Positions 17,085 through 25,360 of a DNA stretch of 64,000 nucleotides are shown here, one piece after another. Under the pieces are notes generated by a model. The model was not told where the DNA came from and did not search any database. It worked only from the letters and a program-made list of their open reading frames with translations. A program made the position numbers and the translations under genes. The stretch lies in the NCBI RefSeq assembly GCF_029392675.1, contig NZ_CP113941.1, forward strand, positions 1,104,001 through 1,168,000, written 5' to 3'. The first letter of the stretch is position 1. Every line of letters starts with the position of its first letter. The DNA comes from Lactobacillus sp. ESL0684. Lineage in GTDB: Bacteria > Bacillota > Bacilli > Lactobacillales > Lactobacillaceae.

Positions 17085-17493
17085 CGTCTTCACCTGGTAC
17101 ATCATCAATAATCTGCACTGGGCTCACCAGCTTAGCATTCACGTCATGTTTCTCCGTCCACATCGCTGACCGTTTACCTAGCAATTCAGCAGCCTTAATC
17201 CTATCTTTTGCGCCAACTGCAACGCCTTTTGCAGTTGCCACATCTTCCTTTTGCTCGCCTCGCATCACAGATGATAAATACTCAAGTATTTCTTGTTGAT
17301 CTGCAACTTTGCTATTAGATATTTCTTTCATACGCTTCTCCAAGTAATTTGCGATTTCAACTTTCTTCAGGTTTTCTTGTCCAATTGAGTAAGCTGTTCG
17401 TTTAGAATAACCTGCTTTAATCGCTGCCTCTGTAGCATTACCAGATTTAATGTACTCATCTGCAAATTTTCGTTGTTTTACTGTTAAGCTCAA
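17074..17493 (-). CDS. Terminase small subunit
   Basis: 139 aa of the Terminase_2 family. The helix-turn-helix LTVKQRKFADEYIKSGNATE and AAIKAGYSKRTA are characteristic. It recognises the packaging site and regulates the large subunit. It begins the late cluster just downstream of a terminator. Confidence 0.92.
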   Translation of the reverse strand: MSLTVKQRKFADEYIKSGNATEAAIKAGYSKRTAYSIGQENLKKVEIANYLEKRMKEISNSKVADQQEILEYLSSVMRGEQKEDVATAKGVAVGAKDRIKAAELLGKRSAMWTEKHDVNAKLVSPVQIIDDVPGEDDGG

Positions 17494-17518
17494 GCATTAC
17501 CACCTTCTTTCTGCATCA

Positions 17519-17545
17519 AAAAAGACGGATGGTTGGTCCGTCTTT
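17519..17545 (-). terminator. Terminator upstream of terS
   Basis: Minus strand AAAGACGGA and TCCGTCTTT form a 9-bp stem with a 7-base loop, then six T. It separates the late operon from the accessory genes to its right. Confidence 0.85.
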
Positions 17546-17558
17546 GAGATTATATATT

Positions 17559-17936
17559 TTAATAATTTTCAGTTTCAGTATCTACAATGGTTCCACAAGC
17601 TGCACATCTATGACTGTATTTATGTACCCCCAATCTATCAATACCTTTTCTAGGCATTAAAGATAATTTTCTTTCCTTATTCCAACAACCAGGACAATAT
17701 TTACGATCATCGCCTTTTTTGACTATAAAGCCATCATTGTCTATATCAATATCTTCCGGAATTTCTACTTTGCTTTTTAATTCATTAATTTGATTTTGCA
17801 ATTCCAAATTTTCTTCACTAAGGGATATTAAATACTCTTGTAAATTTATAATTTGTTCATTTAAATTTTTATCATGATGATCCTTTGCAATCTTTTTAGT
17901 TTCATCTATTATTTTTATACCGTCAGATATTGACAT
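17559..17936 (-). CDS. Coiled-coil protein with zinc ribbon
   Basis: 125 aa from the ATG at 17936, which follows GAGAGGTAG. Residues 15-70 form a coiled coil (NLNEQIINLQEYLISLSEEN), and the C-terminus has YCPGCW and HRCAACG, two CxxC pairs that would bind zinc. Many Firmicute prophages carry such a protein near the terminase; its role is unknown. It originally followed the DUF4145 gene and is now separated from it by an IS. Confidence 0.72.
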   Translation of the reverse strand: MSISDGIKIIDETKKIAKDHHDKNLNEQIINLQEYLISLSEENLELQNQINELKSKVEIPEDIDIDNDGFIVKKGDDRKYCPGCWNKERKLSLMPRKGIDRLGVHKYSHRCAACGTIVDTETENY

Positions 17937-18018
17937 AAAACTACCTCTCAATTCAAAAAAATACATTAATTTATATTTTTTACCGTTTATAATCACTATT
18001 AAATTTAAAATTAATTAA

Positions 18019-19571
18019 CTGAAACTTGAAAGCAGTAAAACTAGCCAGATTCCTTATTGAGTCTGGCTTTTTTGGTTCTTAATTATATTTTAAACGCTTC
18101 TCTGCAGCTGCTTTTGAATAAATCCTGGCAGTAATTTAATAAAATTATTTATTATCCGCTCGACTTCTGTAGTTATTTCTTCTTTAACTGCTTTTAGGGC
18201 ACTTAGCAGGTAGACCAATGCTTCTTCAAACGCCAAATCCGGCAACGCATCATTCATCAAATAGAATAAATCCCCAATTGTTCGCTCATCAACTGCTTGT
18301 CTCTCTTGCCAAGCCAGCAAGTCATAAGTTAAGGCGGTAATTGCAAAATATCCGCACTGACCATCGTAACTTTGAATTTGTGATTTATCTAAAGCTAGGT
18401 ATTGCTTAGCTGCTTTAAAGTAGGTTTCTATCTGCCATCTACGACCATAAAGCTGAATGACTTCTTTAGGTTGCAGCTGATATCTGGTGGTAGCCAAGAC
18501 CAAGTACTTTCCCTTATTACCACGTTTAGTAACATATACTAATCTGATAGGAAAACTATGTCCTTGATACTCTGCCTCGACTACACAACTATAAAGATAG
18601 TCATCTTTGGCTTTCAGCTTTGAGCCAGCTAAGCGTTCATACAAACTTTTACATCATAAAGGCGACCACGATAGCAGTAGTATACCTTCTTGCTCAACTT
18701 AAGCATCGAGACACTGTCTAATCCTAACTGCTTTAACTGCCAGAACATTTTGGGCGAGGCAAACCAGCTGTCAAACAGTACATAGTCTGCTGGTACACCT
18801 TCATTGATAGCTTGCTTAAGCAATTCAACCGTGACATCATTCATTTGCCTTTGGGCTTGGGTTCTTCTTCTGCCTGCAATAGAACGATTATCGGTTGTAG
18901 TGGCTTTACTGCCAAGCAGATTTTGTTTTCTCTTGGTGGACATCAAAGCAAAATTAACTGGCAAAAAAGTATTGCCGTCACTCCAACCAACGGTCAAGCC
19001 ACGATAACCATTAACATATTTATGCTCATTATGATCGTAAACTTTGGCAAGTAATTCCGCTTTCTTAGAATAGGAACGTGCTAGCAAAGTATCATCTACA
19101 ATCAAAGCTAGTCTTCTACGCTTGTCGATTACCGGTTTAAGTACCTTAATTAGTTTGGCAGCAGCTAAGCAAAGCAGTTTTTGCCAATTGATGCGGCCAT
19201 CATTAAGGATATTTCTGCCAGTCTTAGAGGTAAATTCAGCTGGTTGGTCAAAACGATACAGTGATTTACGGGCAAAACGTGATTGGATTAGCCATTTAAC
19301 TACCATCAGCAGGCTAACTAAAGAATGACGTCTAAAATTAACCTGTTTACTTAAGTCAGCTAGACCAATTAATTTTGTAAAAGATGAAATTAAGGAAGAA
19401 GTGTCCTTTTCTTGATTGAATTGCGGTATACTGTTCATAACGTAAGAACTCCTGTAACTTTAGTTTTGGTTATTTAAAGTATAACGCAGAGAGGGCTTGC
19501 GTTTTTATTTTTTAGGCAAAAAAGCTAGAAATCACGCTCTTTTGAGGTGATTTCTAGCTTTCAAGTTTCAG
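18019..19571 (-). mobile_element. IS4-type insertion sequence, 1553 bp
   Basis: The terminal inverted repeats CTGAAACTTGAAAGC are perfect over 15 bp. They are flanked on both sides by TTAATTAA (18011-18018 and 19572-19579), a likely 8-bp target duplication; because this sequence is itself a palindrome it also looks like an extension of the inverted repeat. One transposase lies inside, in two frames. A strong hairpin (19525-19558, GCTAGAAATCAC) stands between the right end and the transposase start. Confidence 0.88.
18090..19438 (-). pseudogene. DDE transposase, frameshifted
   Basis: The N-terminal part (18629-19438) has the first catalytic Asp in LALIVDDTLLARS and the second in YVLFDSWFASPK. 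The C-terminal part (18090-18644) carries the Glu motif in GRRWQIETYFKAAKQ. The frames join at GTA AAA GTT, where a -1 change restores GRLYDVKSLYERLAGS. IS4-type transposases are normally one frame, so this is probably a one-base loss. A programmed slip on A AAA G cannot be excluded. Confidence 0.82.
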
Positions 19572-20122
19572 TTAATTAATAATAGCATTTGTACAAAATC
19601 TAAAATTTTTTGAGCATCATCTTTATTTTTTGATGTTTGATTATGAGTTGCAGAATTACCTTCTAACCTTATTTCATCAATCCATTCCTTACTCTTTTCA
19701 GGTACATATCCATTTTCAATTAAATAATCTATATATTTTACAAAAGATTGTCCATCTTTTGCTCCATAATAAACTGCTACATTGGCTAATATCTTTCTAC
19801 AAATCAAGATTACACCAGTATATGCACCAACTCGATAAGAATTACGAGCTTCATCATAAATACTAGATACACTATCTGGTAAATTGATTATTTCTTCTCC
19901 ATACGTAGTTCCTGGTACCAAAACTTCATCTTCTTTATAAGTTGGGCATCCGCAGATAGGACAAATATAAATTGCTACATCATTAGTTACCCCCACGCTA
20001 TTTATTCTATATCCTTTATTAGTACCTGTATCGCTTCCACAATAACCACATGTATAACTGAAAGACGGTAACTCAACCAGGTCTGCCCAATCTTTTTGTT
20101 CAATATTATTATTCATACCCAT
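19568..20122 (-). CDS. DUF4145 protein with N-terminal zinc ribbon, 3' end cut by the IS
   Basis: About 184 aa. The N-terminus has YTCGYCG and YICPICGCP, two CxxC pairs. The C-terminal half (YDEARNSYRVGAYTGVILICR, HNQTSKNKDDAQKIL) is the DUF4145 helical domain. The ATG at 20122 is chosen for its spacing from GAGGTG. The stop codon TGA is supplied by the right end of the IS. Joining the two flanks shows the original end was ...LLLINFKFNSDYKR, so only nine residues were lost. DUF4145 proteins are often found with defence or restriction genes. Confidence 0.75.
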   Translation of the reverse strand: MGMNNNIEQKDWADLVELPSFSYTCGYCGSDTGTNKGYRINSVGVTNDVAIYICPICGCPTYKEDEVLVPGTTYGEEIINLPDSVSSIYDEARNSYRVGAYTGVILICRKILANVAVYYGAKDGQSFVKYIDYLIENGYVPEKSKEWIDEIRLEGNSATHNQTSKNKDDAQKILDFVQMLLLIN

Positions 20123-20148
20123 TTTCATTCACCTCACTGCAATAATAC

Positions 20149-20344
20149 AAAGTGTCTGGGAAATAACTCTGATTTTTAAAAATTAGGGTTAAAAGTGGCC
20201 GTTAAAATCGAATATTATTGCAAATGTTTTTAAGCTTTGTAACTTTTTCAGAGCATAATATGAACAAAAGATTGCATCAAAAAAGGAATGCTAGCTTTTT
20301 ATTCTAACATTCCCTTTTGTGCTGAGTTTTTTCCCAGACACTTT
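20149..20344. repeat. MITE-like element, 196 bp
   Basis: Inverted repeats of 21 bp (AAAGTGTCTGGGAAATAACT, one mismatch) bound the segment. Inside there is no ORF, only a hairpin near the right end (GGAATG ... CATTCC). No clear target duplication is visible, so the ends may be slightly off. It is probably a deletion derivative of an IS whose parent is not in the window. Confidence 0.62.
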
Positions 20345-20383
20345 TTGAGATGAATATATTTAGTTTACCGTCATCACGGACTA

Positions 20384-20428
20384 CAGCAGCCATAGGAATC
20401 GAACCTATGTAAGAGACCATCGCTGCTG
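20384..20428 (-). other. tRNA-like minihelix (acceptor plus T arm only)
   Basis: On the minus strand CAGCAGC pairs with GCTGCTG, and an ATAGG TTCGATT CCTAT arm has a canonical T loop. A 12-base linker stands where D and anticodon arms should be. It is either a remnant of a phage tRNA or a tRNA mimic. No other gene lies in 20123-20613 apart from this and the MITE-like element. Confidence 0.5.
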
Positions 20429-20575
20429 ACCATTAATTATGTTAAGGAAATTGATGCATCGTATGATCAGGTATTTTCGTTTCCTAATCTTTCGACATTA
20501 CCATAATATAACTTAATAACTCCACCTGTTCTCTACTAAATCTCCAGCTTTTCTCCATCAAACCTCTACCCAAAT

Positions 20576-20606
20576 CAAAAAGTCACTATCCTTTTAAATA
20601 GTGGCT
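20576..20606 (-). terminator. Terminator after hicB
   Basis: Minus strand AGCCACTAT and ATAGTGACT form a 9-bp stem, followed by TTTTT. It lies just after the antitoxin stop. Confidence 0.75.
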
Positions 20607-20613
20607 TATTCTT

Positions 20614-21009
20614 TTATTTTGCTAATAACTGCTTTTCTAACGCTTCTGTCAAAGTCTTTGAAAAGTTAATCTGTTGTTCTTTACCTAGTTCAACCAGATA
20701 CTCTGGTACCGAAACAGTTTTACGAATAGTCTTTTCATTTAGCTTGCGATACTTATTCATATCAACTGAAGCAATTGTTTTAACTTCATTATCCGATACC
20801 TCAATTTCTTCAATAGGCGTTGGAGTAGGATACTTAGCTTCACTGACTAACATGGCACCAATCGCATCACTTGCCATATAAATCGCATCAGCCATATCTT
20901 CACCCTGTGTCCAAGTTCCTCCGGCAATGTCTGGAATCTCTACACTATAACCGCCTTGTTCTTCTGGATGCAAAATAATTGGATATGCTAAAATATTTTT
21001 ATCTTTCAT
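20614..21009 (-). CDS. hicB: HicB-type antitoxin
   Basis: 131 aa. Residues 5-60 are the HicB degenerate RNase H-like fold (ILHPEEQGGYSVEIPDIAGG), and the C-terminus carries a ribbon-helix-helix-like DNA-binding part (RKTVSVPEYLVELGKEQQIN). It should neutralise HicA and repress the promoter at 21274-21302. A terminator follows the gene. Confidence 0.88.
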   Translation of the reverse strand: MKDKNILAYPIILHPEEQGGYSVEIPDIAGGTWTQGEDMADAIYMASDAIGAMLVSEAKYPTPTPIEEIEVSDNEVKTIASVDMNKYRKLNEKTIRKTVSVPEYLVELGKEQQINFSKTLTEALEKQLLAK

Positions 21010-21049
21010 CGTAATCCACCTTTAATCAATATAGATACAACAAAGAGGG

Positions 21050-21241
21050 TCACTTTAACCCCGCTTGCTTCAATATGCCTTGTTCCATACCTTTTTTAAG
21101 TTCTTTAGCATGCATTGGTATGGGAACCGTCTTTTTGGTCTCTGGATTGTACATAATTATATGTGACGTTCCACGCTGACGTTTTTTAACAAAGCCATTA
21201 GCTTTTAAGAGTTTAAGCATTTCCTTTGGTGACATCGGCAT
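21050..21241 (-). CDS. hicA: HicA-type mRNA interferase toxin
   Basis: 63 aa, the usual HicA size. The double-stranded RNA-binding fold shows as LLKANGFVKKRQRGTSHIIM, with the catalytic His in GTSH and a PMHAKELKKGM segment. It precedes hicB and has a strong AGGAGG site. It cleaves mRNA when not bound by HicB. Confidence 0.9.
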   Translation of the reverse strand: MPMSPKEMLKLLKANGFVKKRQRGTSHIIMYNPETKKTVPIPMHAKELKKGMEQGILKQAGLK

Positions 21242-21273
21242 ATTGGTTGTACCTCCTTTCTTAGCTATGCATA

Positions 21274-21302
21274 ATTATACGTATAGTTGTGCATGATGTC
21301 AA
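21274..21302 (-). promoter_or_regulatory. hicAB promoter with overlapping palindrome
   Basis: Minus strand TTGACA, 17-bp spacer, TATAAT: a consensus promoter. An ATGCA ... TGCAT dyad surrounds TACGTA across the spacer and -10, a likely operator for HicB. Confidence 0.8.
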
Positions 21303-21305
21303 TCC

Positions 21306-21345
21306 AAAAATATAGGGCACCTTAGTTTCTTTACTAAAGCGCCCA
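21306..21345 (-). terminator. Terminator upstream of hicAB
   Basis: Minus strand GGGCGCTTTAGT pairs with ACTAAGGTGCCC (wobbles allowed), then TATATTTTT. It stops early-operon transcription, leaving hicAB on its own promoter. Confidence 0.7.
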
Positions 21346-21350
21346 TATCT

Positions 21351-21539
21351 CTATACCAATTTTGCTGGCACATACATCTGTAATAACCGTCGTGGCATGT
21401 ATGTCACTATCACGGTCTTTTCATCTGCTATTTCCTCTACCTTTTTGATAAACAAATATTCGTCTGATAACAAAAAGTCATGCACATCTTGCTTTACTGC
21501 GTCAAAGCTATTGTCGTCATGAACCACTAACGTTTGCAT
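21351..21539 (-). CDS. Small phage protein, unknown
   Basis: 62 aa, unrecognised. It overlaps the end of the 232-aa gene by 23 bases and ends just before a terminator, so it is the last gene of the early operon. The sequence is mixed alpha/beta with a basic MPRRLLQMY end. Confidence 0.6.
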   Translation of the reverse strand: MQTLVVHDDNSFDAVKQDVHDFLLSDEYLFIKKVEEIADEKTVIVTYMPRRLLQMYVPAKLV

Positions 21540-22215
21540 GTTCTCCCTCCTTTACTACATCTAAATTAAATACTACTTTTTTAATATTATTCATCTTGGC
21601 CTCTATCTCATGGATCACCGAATTAATTTGCTCAATCTTAGTCTGCTTATCATCAAATACATCATGATGGGTACTGCCTGACTGCATCTTATATAATGCT
21701 GCTAGCTCAATATGTAAATCACATAATTCTTTGGCATACTTGCGACCGTCTTGATAATAACGATCAACGAATACTGATTGCACATAATTACTGTCAAAAT
21801 CATCCAGTTTCAGTAACTTTTTCTTGATCGTTGCTGCTAAAGAATCATATACCTTAGTATCTTTGTTATATGACATAGGATAGCAAGTAAGACACTTTTT
21901 TCCATGAATTGAATAGACAATAATAATTTGTTTGCACTTTACCAGCAATGCATCATCACCCGACTGCTCAATCTCATCATAGTCTTTAAGCAGCTCTAAC
22001 GCCCAACTCGTTACGTAATCATGATTCTTAGCACTATCATGTAAGTCTCTAACTCCAAATCGTTCATGTGCTCGCTCAATGAAGTGATCAGTTACACTCA
22101 AGCCATTAGTAAAATCATGTTCAACAATTTTAAACTTTTGCCTAGGCTTGGGTTTCTGAGTTATTAGCTCTGCTTTAAGTTGTTTAATCGTCCGATGTTT
22201 GCTCATGTTCATCAT
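21517..22215 (-). CDS. Phage protein of unknown function, 232 aa
   Basis: Not recognised. Residues 36-60 (VTDHFIERAHERFGVRDLHD) and the beta-rich QIIIVYSIHGKKCLTCYPM part suggest a compact N-terminal domain. Residues 165-215 are a predicted coiled coil. It is coupled to the acidic protein gene upstream, which it overlaps by 32 bases. Confidence 0.65.
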   Translation of the reverse strand: MMNMSKHRTIKQLKAELITQKPKPRQKFKIVEHDFTNGLSVTDHFIERAHERFGVRDLHDSAKNHDYVTSWALELLKDYDEIEQSGDDALLVKCKQIIIVYSIHGKKCLTCYPMSYNKDTKVYDSLAATIKKKLLKLDDFDSNYVQSVFVDRYYQDGRKYAKELCDLHIELAALYKMQSGSTHHDVFDDKQTKIEQINSVIHEIEAKMNNIKKVVFNLDVVKEGEHANVSGS

Positions 22216-22486
22216 CGACCAATCCTAAGTTAGCTGATTCATTCAGGTCACTAGTATCATCAAATAACTCACCTTGCCCATCTGGAACTTCTCCAGTAGC
22301 CTCATCGTCAATTAATTCTTGCTGACTAGCTTCTAAGCCAAAGCTCAAACTACCGGCTTGTGATACCTCATTCAGCTCATCTAGCGATACATCTTCTGTA
22401 TCAGCGGTAACTGTGATTGTTACTTCACCAGCTTGCGCTTTAAAATTCTTAATCTTACCGTTAAAATCTAAAGTTTTTCCTGCCAT
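22184..22486 (-). CDS. Acidic phage protein, unknown
   Basis: 100 aa. The first 35 residues are beta-like (GEVTITVTADTEDVSLDEL); the last 50 are strongly acidic and probably disordered. It lies between rusA and the 232-aa gene. No family is recognised. Confidence 0.62.
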   Translation of the reverse strand: MAGKTLDFNGKIKNFKAQAGEVTITVTADTEDVSLDELNEVSQAGSLSFGLEASQQELIDDEATGEVPDGQGELFDDTSDLNESANLGLVDDEHEQTSDD

Positions 22487-22491
22487 ATTAT

Positions 22492-22953
22492 TTACCTCTT
22501 CAACTCTGTTACTGTAACTTCCACTCTAGCGGGTTCACCATATAACTTAGTTGTCTTACCAGCTACCACCTGTTTGTCATCCAAATACAAGCCCTCAGCC
22601 TTAATTATTCGCTTACGTGTCGCCTTATCAGTTTCTGACACAGGATTCATACCATCAAGGACAACTTTTTCAATATTGTCCTTATCGGGCTTCTTAGTTG
22701 GTCGCTCTAATCCCGCTAAACAGCGTTCTTTTTGCTTCTTAGAAGTCGATTTAGGAATTGGAAAGAAAGCTTTTATGTCCACGATTACTGGGCAACTAAT
22801 CATTTGTGCCTGCTCAATGGCTGCTCTGCGCACTTTTGCTTCATAATCTTTAGTGTCTTGAGGCGTATACATATGAACATGACCGCCAAGAATGGTTGCT
22901 CGTGGGCGTTGCTTGCCAAAGGGTTTTCCCATTACTGTAAATTTATACTGCAC
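22492..22953 (-). CDS. rusA: RusA-like Holliday junction resolvase
   Basis: 153 aa from a GTG at 22953 preceded by AAGGAGCAG; a longer frame exists but would overlap the ArpU gene. GKPFGKQRPRA opens the protein, and the acidic residues in RPTKKPDKDNIEKVVLDGM are the RusA metal-binding signature. It resolves branched DNA before packaging. Confidence 0.9.
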   Translation of the reverse strand: MQYKFTVMGKPFGKQRPRATILGGHVHMYTPQDTKDYEAKVRRAAIEQAQMISCPVIVDIKAFFPIPKSTSKKQKERCLAGLERPTKKPDKDNIEKVVLDGMNPVSETDKATRKRIIKAEGLYLDDKQVVAGKTTKLYGEPARVEVTVTELKR

Positions 22954-22954
22954 C

Positions 22955-23431
22955 CTACTGCTCCTTTTGATATATATGTAAATCTGGAATATGAGTACCA
23001 AAGCGAACTGCCCAAACTTCAATCCTATCGGCAAATTCGCATAAGGCTGCTTGCTTCTTGGCATAATAGGCTGCTTCAGACAATCCTAGCCTCTCTTGAA
23101 CTTGCCAATTCTCTAATTCTTTGAGATAGACATCCTGTAAAATAGTCCGATTACGAACTCCACGTCCAACGTTCTCACGACAGTTCTTAATCGCTGTGAT
23201 GATTGCCTTACATTTATTCTCGTAATCGATAATTTGGACCATCTTATACTCGGCACTATTGCCACCATGACTACTCACTCCAGTGGGGTCTAGTTGCGGA
23301 CTGCTTAGATCAGCTTTATGCAGGCCAGCCTTATCTAAATAGTGGATAAAGTCTTTATTCAAGAAGTCACGAACCTTTTCAGCCGTCTTGTTTCTGTTGA
23401 TATCAACTTGTTCTAAGCTATCAAACTCCAC
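22955..23431 (-). CDS. ArpU-family late transcription regulator
   Basis: 158 aa with the ArpU pattern ENKCKAIITAIKNC and a C-terminal sigma-like helix-turn-helix (LSEAAYYAKKQAALCEFADR). ArpU-type proteins control late genes in Firmicute phages. It sits at the end of the early region, as expected. Confidence 0.85.
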   Translation of the reverse strand: MEFDSLEQVDINRNKTAEKVRDFLNKDFIHYLDKAGLHKADLSSPQLDPTGVSSHGGNSAEYKMVQIIDYENKCKAIITAIKNCRENVGRGVRNRTILQDVYLKELENWQVQERLGLSEAAYYAKKQAALCEFADRIEVWAVRFGTHIPDLHIYQKEQ

Positions 23432-23452
23432 TACTAAAACCCCTTTATCTTG

Positions 23453-23947
23453 TTACTTAACAAAAATCATGTCGTCATTACCTTTAACCATGTAGCTATC
23501 ACCTCGATCTAAGTCAAACCAATGATTATCAAAGCGATATAGCTTAAAACCTCGTTTAGCTAATGATTTCTCAGTAATTGCAAAATTACTCCTCACAGGT
23601 CCAAATGGCTTTACATTTGCTAATTCAGCCAAAAAGTAAGACTCACCATATGGATCAATCAACAAGTATTTAAACTTAGGTCTAATCAATAAACCTTGCT
23701 CTGCAATCACAGTATTAACCCTTTTAGAGGTAACTCCTAGTTCAAATTCAATTTCCCTTGAACTATAACCCAAGTCAACATAACGTGCGATATTCTTATC
23801 TGTTTTCACATGTGGATTTAAAGTAATTATTATCTGGTTCAGCTTTTGAACATCTGCTTTATCTGAATTTTTATTAATTCTGGTTACATGTTTGTACTTA
23901 TCCTCTAATTCATGAAGTTCTATCCACGGAATTGCAGTTCTAGTCAT
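23453..23947 (-). CDS. Phage protein with helix-turn-helix, unknown
   Basis: 164 aa from the ATG at 23947 behind GAGGTG. Residues 55-85 (ARYVDLGYSSREIEFELGVT) look like a helix-turn-helix; the C-terminal half is beta-rich. It overlaps the stop of the small XRE gene, so they are probably co-translated. Confidence 0.6.
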   Translation of the reverse strand: MTRTAIPWIELHELEDKYKHVTRINKNSDKADVQKLNQIIITLNPHVKTDKNIARYVDLGYSSREIEFELGVTSKRVNTVIAEQGLLIRPKFKYLLIDPYGESYFLAELANVKPFGPVRSNFAITEKSLAKRGFKLYRFDNHWFDLDRGDSYMVKGNDDMIFVK

Positions 23948-23952
23948 TGCTT

Positions 23953-24138
23953 TCACCTCAATTCGTCTAAGCTGATACCCAAGGCATCAGCGATTTTACA
24001 TGCTTTACTAAAACTGGGTTCTTGCCCAGCAAATTTATATTTTTTCAACGTTTCATAATTTACATTGGATTCCTTAGCTAGTCTTACTAAAGACCAATGT
24101 TTTTTATTTAAAATTATTTGTATTTTATCCCACAACAT
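23953..24138 (-). CDS. Small XRE repressor (cassette A)
   Basis: 61 aa from the ATG at 24138. Almost the whole protein is a helix-turn-helix (WSLVRLAKESNVNYETLKKY), ending ADALGISLDELR. It is a clear relative of the 65-aa XRE protein at 30239-30436: both begin MLW, share KACxI(A/S)DALGISLDELR, and stand divergently to plus-strand genes. It probably controls the 62-bp region at 24139-24200. Confidence 0.85.
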   Translation of the reverse strand: MLWDKIQIILNKKHWSLVRLAKESNVNYETLKKYKFAGQEPSFSKACKIADALGISLDELR

Positions 24139-24200
24139 TATGTGTCTCTTTCGTGTATAATAATACATAAATCAATATATTGTATTTATGGAAGGGAAAT
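24139..24200. promoter_or_regulatory. Divergent promoter/operator region A
   Basis: A plus-strand TGTATAAT lies at about 24154-24161. AATACA and TGTATT half sites occur at 24163 and 24181. A 13-bp string, AAATACAATATAT on the minus strand (24175-24187), recurs in region B at 30459-30471. Confidence 0.6.
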
Positions 24201-25106
24201 ATGAATAAAGAAAATAATCATAATCAAAATTTAGTTAATGCTTTTAACTACACTAAGCTCAATAATCATTTCTTAACTGCTAAGAGTATTTCACCATACA
24301 ACTCTTGGAACAAGGAACTTACTAATTCTTTTAAAAGAACTCAAACAAGTTTATCTAAATCAAACCCATACTTAGAAGAATTACAATCACTTAAAAATCT
24401 TAATCCAAAACAATATATCCCAAATTATCCACTTAAAAATACTCTAAATAGCCTTAATAAGTTGTTACCATCATCAAATTATTCTTTTGCAACAGAATAC
24501 GTTAGGCCAATGCAATTTTCTAAAAGCTCTTTAAGTTTATATAAAGCTAACGAAATAACTTCTTCAATCACCAAATGGGAATCAATATATAAAAATTCAT
24601 TTAAAAGAACCAACTTAGCCTCTACTATCCCTAAAGATATATTTCAAACTACTTCAGTAGAAGAAATACAGTCTTTAGCAAATAATTTTCGTAATCAAGA
24701 CTTTAGATTTCCTAACATGATTTCAGAAATACTTGATAAAACTGAGTCTTTATCCCAAGCTACCGACACCAATATTGATCAAGAAATAGAAAATTTTTAT
24801 ACAAAAGAAACAGATCATAATGATCAGACTGACATAGAAGAAGACATATTTCCGAGCTATTATTCTTTGGGTTTTGTAAAAGCTTTATTTTCTTTTTATA
24901 AATCTAATAAGGATACTCAATTTACGGCTAAAATATCTATAAAAGGGGAAATATTTACTTTTGCTGATTTTATACACTCTTACCCAAACATAATTCAAAA
25001 TATTATGTACATTTGTTTATTAATGAACGATTTCATATTGGAACCCATGGAAAATGTTATGACCCTCATTAGTTTTATTAACTGGCTGTTAAGCATTTTC
25101 AATTAA
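24201..25106 (+). CDS. Unknown protein, moron-like gene in opposite orientation
   Basis: 301 aa, starting at the ATG at 24201 after GGAAGGG. It is Asn/Ser/Lys-rich and AT-rich compared with its neighbours. Residues 1-200 look helical with low complexity (NKENNHNQNLVNAFNYTKL). The C-terminus is hydrophobic (IIQNIMYICLLMNDFILEPM and LISFINWLLSIF) and could touch a membrane. No family is recognised. It is the only plus-strand gene between 17 and 30 kb and has its own divergent repressor, which suggests expression in the lysogen. Confidence 0.7.
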   Translation: MNKENNHNQNLVNAFNYTKLNNHFLTAKSISPYNSWNKELTNSFKRTQTSLSKSNPYLEELQSLKNLNPKQYIPNYPLKNTLNSLNKLLPSSNYSFATEYVRPMQFSKSSLSLYKANEITSSITKWESIYKNSFKRTNLASTIPKDIFQTTSVEEIQSLANNFRNQDFRFPNMISEILDKTESLSQATDTNIDQEIENFYTKETDHNDQTDIEEDIFPSYYSLGFVKALFSFYKSNKDTQFTAKISIKGEIFTFADFIHSYPNIIQNIMYICLLMNDFILEPMENVMTLISFINWLLSIFN

Positions 25107-25360
25107 GTCTTCTTGTCATCCTTTTTATAAAGATACAGCAGTAAAAGCCAGCATATTAGCATTGTTAGCAATATCAATACAGCAATAAATATTACAAAAA
25201 TACTCATAAAAATATAATACTCACTAATTGCTATTTTTGAAGAAATGACTACTAGTCCACCACTTATCATATATATTATTGGCAGGATTATTTTTAGCTG
25301 TTGCTTAAATACAAGTTTCATAATTGTTATCCAATCAACTAAAAAGTTATTATTTTTCAT
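25103..25360 (-). CDS. Small membrane protein, two segments
   Basis: 85 aa from the ATG at 25360, overlapping the upstream stop as TAATG. Two hydrophobic stretches (IILPIIYMISGGLVVI and FMSIFVIFIAVLILLTMLIC). It converges with the 301-aa gene with a four-base overlap. Function is unknown. Confidence 0.6.
   Translation of the reverse strand: MKNNNFLVDWITIMKLVFKQQLKIILPIIYMISGGLVVISSKIAISEYYIFMSIFVIFIAVLILLTMLICWLLLLYLYKKDDKKT

Noticed and set aside
18629-18644. Programmed frameshift in the IS transposase
   Set aside because: The A AAA G site is weak and the family normally has a single frame; a one-base loss is simpler, though not proven.
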